Both the position numbers and the translations under genes were made by a program. Shown one piece after another: positions 58,620-64,000 of a stretch of 64,000 bases of DNA (the first letter of the stretch is position 1; every line of letters starts with the position of its first letter). Origin of the DNA: Oligoflexia bacterium (GTDB lineage: Bacteria; Bdellovibrionota; UBA1018); contig CAITVN010000075.1 of the NCBI GenBank assembly GCA_903895855.1, positions 1 to 64,000 of the forward strand, written 5' to 3'. A model generated the notes under the pieces. The model saw nothing but the letters and a program-made list of their open reading frames with translations. It was not told the origin of the DNA and searched no databases.

Positions 58620-59552
58620 TCACTCCCTTAAATCTTTCTCTCGATTCGCTCGCGCTATCCAAGAAAACGCGCGGCCAATTTCACCATTTTCGCAGAACCC
58701 GGCAAGCTGTTGCTCTAGGCCAGAGGCAAAGCCTTTCTCGTGACTTTTTAACGCAGTGAAAGAAGCTTCATCTTCGGCAGTCAGCACCAATTGCCCAAAC
58801 GCAGGCAATTCTTTCACTGAACCCAGTCGGCTCAAGTGTTTGCCAGTGAGCACTTCGCTACTCCGAACCCAGGTAGGCAAAGCGTCAACCCCAACCCCGC
58901 TAAACGCTGGCTTTGCCAATTCAAAAAGCCCCTCTTTTGCTCGAGAGTACCAATCACCACCCATGCGCGAAACCAAATCGAGCTTGCGCGGATCAACCTT
59001 ACCGTCAACACCTCGTACACTGCGACTCAAGCTCATGTGCACCACTTCGGCGATCATCAGATTTCCGCTACCCGGCTTACCACCCAGCTCGACATGACTC
59101 ATCAGTCGGCACTCAAGAACCGAAGGCGAATTCGCTACGCCGGGCGCTTTGATTTTTTGAGACTTGAGTTTGGTAAAGCCCGCCTTTTCAAACTCGTCAA
59201 CACCCCGAGGGTACTCACCCGATGCCAAATTGATCATTTCGACACAATCGTAGTTTACGATTGAAACGGTAAATTCTTTGGTCTCTAGAATATTTAAATG
59301 AGAATGTTTCGGCTCTCCCGTTCGCCCCGAATAGGCAGGAGAAACCGCAATCACCGGCGGATTTGCTCCGAAACAGTTAAAGAACGAAAATGGCGACAGA
59401 TTGGCTCGCCCCTGACTATCAACGCTTCCAACTAAGGCAATAGGCCTGGGTGCCACCACCGATAAAAGTAATTGATGTCTGGGGCCCACTGGCATTTGCT
59501 GCAAATCAATCGATTCAAAATCTTCGTGTATCAAAACGCTCACTCCATCCAA
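58620..59552 (-). CDS. flavin reductase-like domain protein
   Basis: APRPIALVGSVDSQGRANLSPFSFFNCFGANPPVIAVSPAY. Confidence 0.85.
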   Translation of the reverse strand: MDGVSVLIHEDFESIDLQQMPVGPRHQLLLSVVAPRPIALVGSVDSQGRANLSPFSFFNCFGANPPVIAVSPAYSGRTGEPKHSHLNILETKEFTVSIVNYDCVEMINLASGEYPRGVDEFEKAGFTKLKSQKIKAPGVANSPSVLECRLMSHVELGGKPGSGNLMIAEVVHMSLSRSVRGVDGKVDPRKLDLVSRMGGDWYSRAKEGLFELAKPAFSGVGVDALPTWVRSSEVLTGKHLSRLGSVKELPAFGQLVLTAEDEASFTALKSHEKGFASGLEQQLAGFCENGEIGRAFSWIARANREKDLRE

Positions 59553-60712
59553 CTCAGCGGGTAGGCCTTGTCTTCGACAGCTTCTGCATCAGCGACAAAC
59601 TTCAGTGGCTGAAAAGTATCGATCATCACGGCCAATTCTTCGGTCGATTTTTTTCCGATTGATTCTTCGTATCGCCCCGGCTGAGGCCCGTGTGGCAAGC
59701 CCATCGGGTGGTAGGTTATCGATTCTTGAAAAATGCCTTTACGACTCATGAAATTTCCTTCTGAGTAAAAAAGAATCTCATCTGAATCGACATTTGAATG
59801 CGGATAAGGTGCCGGAATCGCATGCGGATGAAAATCAAACAAGCGACTCACAAATGAACAAACGACAAAGCCAGGTGCCTCGAAGGTTTGGTGCACGGGC
59901 GGCGGCTGATGAATACTGCCCACAACCGGTTCAAAATCGCCGATATTGAAAGCCCAAGGAAAATGAAATCCATCCCAGCCAACCACATCAAAAGGATGAT
60001 GAGCGTACACGAGATCTTGGGTGCCGGTTTGCAACTTCACGCGAACCAGAAAATCACCTTCTTGATCGATCGCCCCTGTTAACACGGGGGTTCGAATGTC
60101 TCTCTCACAATAAGGCGAGTGTTCGAGCAATTGGCCGTGCTGATTGCGATACCGCTTCGGAGTCTGAATAGGCCCAACCGATTCAACCACAAGCAGACTC
60201 ACCGGCGAAGCGTGCTCGAGCTTCCAAACCACTCCGCGCGGTATGACCAAATAGTCACCTTTTTTAAAAACAAGATCACCATATTGTGACTTCAAAACCC
60301 CGCTGCCAGACTGAATGTAAAGCAATTCGTCGAAATGGCCATTTCGATACAAATACGACATCGACTGATTGGGATGAGCTTTTGAAATCACCACATCAGA
60401 ATTGAAGAACAAAGGCATGCGAGCTGAGATCGCATCTCCGCCTTTTTTGACTTCAAACGTCTTGACGTGTCTCACACTGTGGCCTACGGCTTCACTCAGT
60501 GTTTTGCCCTGAATGAATGCTCCCATTTTCTTCACCCGTGTCGGCATTCTCAAGTGGTATAGGTTCGAATAAACACTCGAAAAGCCTTCGCGACTGATCA
60601 GCTCTTCGTAATAGATTTGTGGATAGATTTTAGAGCTCCCCGCGGCGCCTGGCTTCGAAAAAACCGTGTGACGTTTCGGCGGAATGATTCCTTGCTTTTG
60701 ATAAATCGGCAT
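59540..60712 (-). CDS. hmgA: homogentisate 1,2-dioxygenase-like
   Basis: VVGWDGFHFPWAFNIGDFEPVVGSIHQPPPVHQTFEAPGFVVCSFVSRLFDFHP. Confidence 0.88.
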   Translation of the reverse strand: MPIYQKQGIIPPKRHTVFSKPGAAGSSKIYPQIYYEELISREGFSSVYSNLYHLRMPTRVKKMGAFIQGKTLSEAVGHSVRHVKTFEVKKGGDAISARMPLFFNSDVVISKAHPNQSMSYLYRNGHFDELLYIQSGSGVLKSQYGDLVFKKGDYLVIPRGVVWKLEHASPVSLLVVESVGPIQTPKRYRNQHGQLLEHSPYCERDIRTPVLTGAIDQEGDFLVRVKLQTGTQDLVYAHHPFDVVGWDGFHFPWAFNIGDFEPVVGSIHQPPPVHQTFEAPGFVVCSFVSRLFDFHPHAIPAPYPHSNVDSDEILFYSEGNFMSRKGIFQESITYHPMGLPHGPQPGRYEESIGKKSTEELAVMIDTFQPLKFVADAEAVEDKAYPLSWME

Positions 60713-60715
60713 GAA

Positions 60716-61837
60716 CTACAGGTTTCCTCTCTTCGCTTGCTCTTTCTCAATCGACTCAAAAAGAGCCTGAAAATTGCCCTGTCCGAAGCCTAAAGCACCT
60801 TTGCGTTGAATGATTTCGAAAAAGAACGTCGGACGGTCTTCAATCGGCTTAGTGAATAACTGCAGAAGGTAACCCTCTTCGTCTCGGTCTACTAAAATGC
60901 CCAAATTCTTAAGCTGTTTCACATCTTCAGCAATTTGCCCGACTCGCCCACTCAACTCTTCGTAATACGAATCAGGCGCATCAAGAAATTCAACCCCATT
61001 TGCCCGAAGCGACGAAATCGTTTCAACTATATTTTCAGTTGCTAAGGCGATGTGTTGAACTCCTGGGCCCTCATAAAAATCTAAGAATTCTTCAATCTGC
61101 GATTTCTTTAGCCCTTTTGCGGGTTCATTCAAAGGCATTTTTACATGCCAGTTCTTATTGCGCACAACATTACTTTTTAACGCCGAAAATTTCGTCGAAA
61201 TATCGGTTTCGTCGAACCGAATAAAGTGGGTGAATCCAAAAATATTTTTATAATACTCCGTCCAATGATCCATTTTTCCTAGTTCAACGTTCCCAACAAT
61301 GTGATCAATGAATTTCAACCCCGCTGACGGTCTATTTAGCGACGGCAATTTGTGTTCTCTAAAACCAGGCAACCAACAGCCCTTGTAGTTCTGACGATTC
61401 ACAAACGTGTGAATGGTGTCGCCGTAGGTTTGAATTCCGGCAATCCATACAGAACCCTTTTCGTCTTTTAATTCTCTAGGAGCAAACGCCTCTTTTGCTC
61501 CCAATTTCAGAGCCTTTTCAAAACAAGCCCTGACATCAGTCACTTGAAAGGCAATGTCTTTAACGCCGTCACCGTGCTTTTGCTGCCACTCAGCCACTGG
61601 ATGCCGAGAACTCAAGGCTGTCGTTAATACGATAAAGATGTGATTTTGTTTCAATACATACGAAACCGCATCTCGCCTTCCGGTTTCAGGGCCAGAGTAG
61701 GCAAAAGCCTCAAACCCAAAGGCCGAACGGTAAAAATGTGCCGCCTGTTTTGCGTTTCCCACATAAAATTCGACATGATGAAAATCTTCAATCGGCAAAG
61801 ATTCGGTACCGTTCCAGTCAGCAGTCATGAAAGCCAT
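60716..61837 (-). CDS. hppD: 4-hydroxyphenylpyruvate dioxygenase
   Basis: FHHVEFYVGNAKQAAHFYRSAFGFEAFAY...GPGVQHIALATENIVETI...RPTFFFEIIQRKGALGFGQGNFQALFE. Confidence 0.96.
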   Translation of the reverse strand: MAFMTADWNGTESLPIEDFHHVEFYVGNAKQAAHFYRSAFGFEAFAYSGPETGRRDAVSYVLKQNHIFIVLTTALSSRHPVAEWQQKHGDGVKDIAFQVTDVRACFEKALKLGAKEAFAPRELKDEKGSVWIAGIQTYGDTIHTFVNRQNYKGCWLPGFREHKLPSLNRPSAGLKFIDHIVGNVELGKMDHWTEYYKNIFGFTHFIRFDETDISTKFSALKSNVVRNKNWHVKMPLNEPAKGLKKSQIEEFLDFYEGPGVQHIALATENIVETISSLRANGVEFLDAPDSYYEELSGRVGQIAEDVKQLKNLGILVDRDEEGYLLQLFTKPIEDRPTFFFEIIQRKGALGFGQGNFQALFESIEKEQAKRGNL

Positions 61838-61888
61838 AGTTTTTCTCCAAAAAAAGTCTTATATCTACAACAAGTAAGGGTTCAAAAT

Positions 61889-63031
61889 ATGAGTCAATCT
61901 ACGTTCGCCCACCGAGTATCGCAAATAGAAATTTCAGGAATTCGCCGCTTATTTGAATTAAGTGCGAATATGAAAAACCCGATCGATCTTTCATTGGGGC
62001 AAGCCGATTTTGATGTACCTGAAGCCGTTAAGCAAAAGCTGTATGAGGCCGTAGCAGCCGGAAAAAATCGCTACACTCCATCAGCAGGCATTCCTGAGTT
62101 TCGTAACGCGGCTATGGAGCGCCTCAAACAAGAAGGCATTTCAACCAATTCAGTCATGGCCATCGCTGGCGCCTCGGCCGGGCTTAATCTAGCGATGCTG
62201 GTACTGGCCGACGAAAACACTGACGTCTACATCGCTGATCCGTACTTTGTCGCCTATCCACAAATCATTAAACTCGCGAACTCAAATAGGGTGACGATCG
62301 ACACCTATCCTGATTTTCGCCTGACCCCCGAACGCATTCGTGCACGAGTAGACGAAAGGGCAAAAGAGCTCGGTGCAAAAGCCGAAGGCCGAAAAAGAGT
62401 TCTCATCTACAATAGCCCGGCAAACCCAACAGGCACGACTTATTCAGAAACTGAAATTAAGGCTCTGGTCAAATGCACTCAAGATCTGAAGTTTACCGTC
62501 ATTTCTGACGAAGTTTACGATTCGTTTTGCTTAGACCAACCGCACCTGAGCTGGCTCAAATACGACCCATCGGCTGTCTTAGTCAGAGCGTTCAGTAAAA
62601 CAGGCGGAATGCCAGGCTGGCGAATTGGTTTTGCAGCAGCCCCTCTGCCCATTCTCACTGAAATGATCAAAATGCAGCAATTCACTTATGTTTGTGTGAA
62701 CGCACCGGCTCAATGGGCCGTTTTACCTTTATTTAATCACAGCTATTCGTCACTGCTTGAAGACTACCGAATGCGCCGTGATTTCGTAATGAAAGAATTA
62801 GTACCGGCCTATCAGGTTCAAAAGTCAGGGGGAAGCTTCTACCTATTCGTTAAATACCCCGAAAAAATGAGCGGCGACGAATTCATCAAACGCTGCATGG
62901 CGAAAGAGTTGCTGGTCGTGCCAGGAAGTACATTCTCTGCGAGAGACACTCACTTTCGTCTCTCCTTTTCGGCCAGCATAGAAACCCTAAAAAAAGGCAT
63001 CGCTATTCTCAACGAAATTGCTTCGCACTGA
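61889..63031 (+). CDS. PLP-dependent class I/II aminotransferase
   Basis: YNSPANPTGTTYSETEIKAL, ISDEVYDSF, RAFSKTGGMPGWRIGFAAAP. Confidence 0.92.
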   Translation: MSQSTFAHRVSQIEISGIRRLFELSANMKNPIDLSLGQADFDVPEAVKQKLYEAVAAGKNRYTPSAGIPEFRNAAMERLKQEGISTNSVMAIAGASAGLNLAMLVLADENTDVYIADPYFVAYPQIIKLANSNRVTIDTYPDFRLTPERIRARVDERAKELGAKAEGRKRVLIYNSPANPTGTTYSETEIKALVKCTQDLKFTVISDEVYDSFCLDQPHLSWLKYDPSAVLVRAFSKTGGMPGWRIGFAAAPLPILTEMIKMQQFTYVCVNAPAQWAVLPLFNHSYSSLLEDYRMRRDFVMKELVPAYQVQKSGGSFYLFVKYPEKMSGDEFIKRCMAKELLVVPGSTFSARDTHFRLSFSASIETLKKGIAILNEIASH

Positions 63032-63057
63032 TTTTGAACTGATTGTCGGGGATTGAC

Positions 63058-63801
63058 TTAGTGCGAGGCCGCTTTGCCGAACTCCTCGATAATTCCGTTC
63101 ACAGCGGCGTCCATGATTCTCTGACCATACTCTGCCCGAGCTAAACCCGGATCTGAGAACATCGCACCATCGGGAAACGCTTTTCGCACTTCTGCTGCGC
63201 TCAGAGGCCAAATTGAGGTTTTTTCTCCAGTGACCGGGTGATAAGGTCTTGGGGCAACCTTCTCCAAAAAGAAGGTCAGAGAAACTTCAGTCGGAGTTGC
63301 ATGTGATCCTTCTTTATCACCAAAGAGTTCATCAGCGATTGATGCCACTTTTCCCATCTTCCACCAGTTCACTAACTGAAACGAAGCACCCTCTAAATTT
63401 TCATGTTTGAGTTCTTGAAAAGCCGCTCTGACCGTACTTTCGTTTCCACCGTGACCGTTAACAAACATAAACCGGCGAAACCCATGATGGTAAAGACTTC
63501 GAACTATTTCACAAAGTACTTGCAGATAAACGCTCGGGCGTAAACTCACACTACCAGAGAACGCTAAATGATGACTGGCCATTCCGTAAGGTAACACGGG
63601 CGCTACCATCCAGCCCCTTTTTTCACCCACTTCATTGGCAATCGCATGAGCTGTCAAAAAATCAGTTCCAATCAACCCCGTAGGGCCATGCTGCTCAGTG
63701 CTCCCAATAGGAACCAAGATTTCTTTACTGCCCTTTAAATACTCGTCAACTTCCTTCCAGGTGCAGGCTTCTAATCTCATTTCGACTTTCCTCTTTGACA
63801 C
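63058..63801 (-). CDS. creatininase family protein
   Basis: ILVPIGSTEQHGPTGLIGTDFLTAHAIA...FMFVNGHGGNESTVRAAFQEL...GSHATPTEVS. Confidence 0.93.
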   Translation of the reverse strand: MSKRKVEMRLEACTWKEVDEYLKGSKEILVPIGSTEQHGPTGLIGTDFLTAHAIANEVGEKRGWMVAPVLPYGMASHHLAFSGSVSLRPSVYLQVLCEIVRSLYHHGFRRFMFVNGHGGNESTVRAAFQELKHENLEGASFQLVNWWKMGKVASIADELFGDKEGSHATPTEVSLTFFLEKVAPRPYHPVTGEKTSIWPLSAAEVRKAFPDGAMFSDPGLARAEYGQRIMDAAVNGIIEEFGKAASH

Positions 63802-63841
63802 TTATATACGAAATCTCTCATTTGTTTTACAATCTGAAACC

Positions 63842-64000
63842 ATGGCAAATCAAAATTTCCCAGCGATTTATCTACCACATGGGGGTGGCCCCTGGCACGT
63901 GATGCAACACAGCCCACCTGATGACTACGCTAAGCTTCGCGAATGGCTTGAGGGCATTCCGGCTCGGCTGCCGTCAAAACCGAAGGCAATACTCATGGTT
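63842..64000 (+). CDS. DODA/LigB-type extradiol dioxygenase (partial, runs off right edge)
   Basis: MANQNFPAIYLPHGGGPWHVMQHSPPDDYAKLREWLEGIPARLPSKPKAILMV. Confidence 0.75.
   Translation, partial: MANQNFPAIYLPHGGGPWHVMQHSPPDDYAKLREWLEGIPARLPSKPKAILMV

Overview
This looks like a chromosomal window from a Gram-negative, possibly Bdellovibrionota/Oligoflexia-like bacterium (lineage is inference only). It contains five main parts. (1) A decayed left flank, 1-5238, with a broken Phd/ParE-like pair, an alpha/beta hydrolase, a family-5 solute-binding protein cut off from its signal peptide, a 34-bp-arm inverted repeat, and a tRNA-Ser fragment at 619-640. (2) A ~7.9 kb integrative element, 5238-13198, bounded by a tRNA-Ser 3'-end duplication. 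It carries an integrase, excisionase-like protein, replication ATPase, a candidate iteron/DnaA-box origin, a small-terminase-like HTH protein and several regulators with palindromic operators, so it resembles a phage satellite (PICI-like). (3) A housekeeping backbone: psd, mscS, tig, truA, asd, pssA, alkD-like, ahcY with an SAH riboswitch, and the tsaB-rseP-cdsA-uppS-frr-pyrH-tsf-rpsB block. (4) A tyrosine/homogentisate catabolic cluster, 57.6-64 kb. (5) Eight single-gene AAA+ ATPase insertions scattered between backbone genes: seven DUF4143-type (one a pseudogene) and one DUF234/PD-(D/E)XK-type. At least six have their own conspicuous palindrome or direct repeat at the 5' end, with a different sequence each time, and one gene is bracketed by degenerate direct repeats of its neighbour's 3' end. 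I consider these ATPase-plus-private-palindrome cassettes the best candidate for an undescribed system here. All names come from motif recognition by eye; no database search was run.
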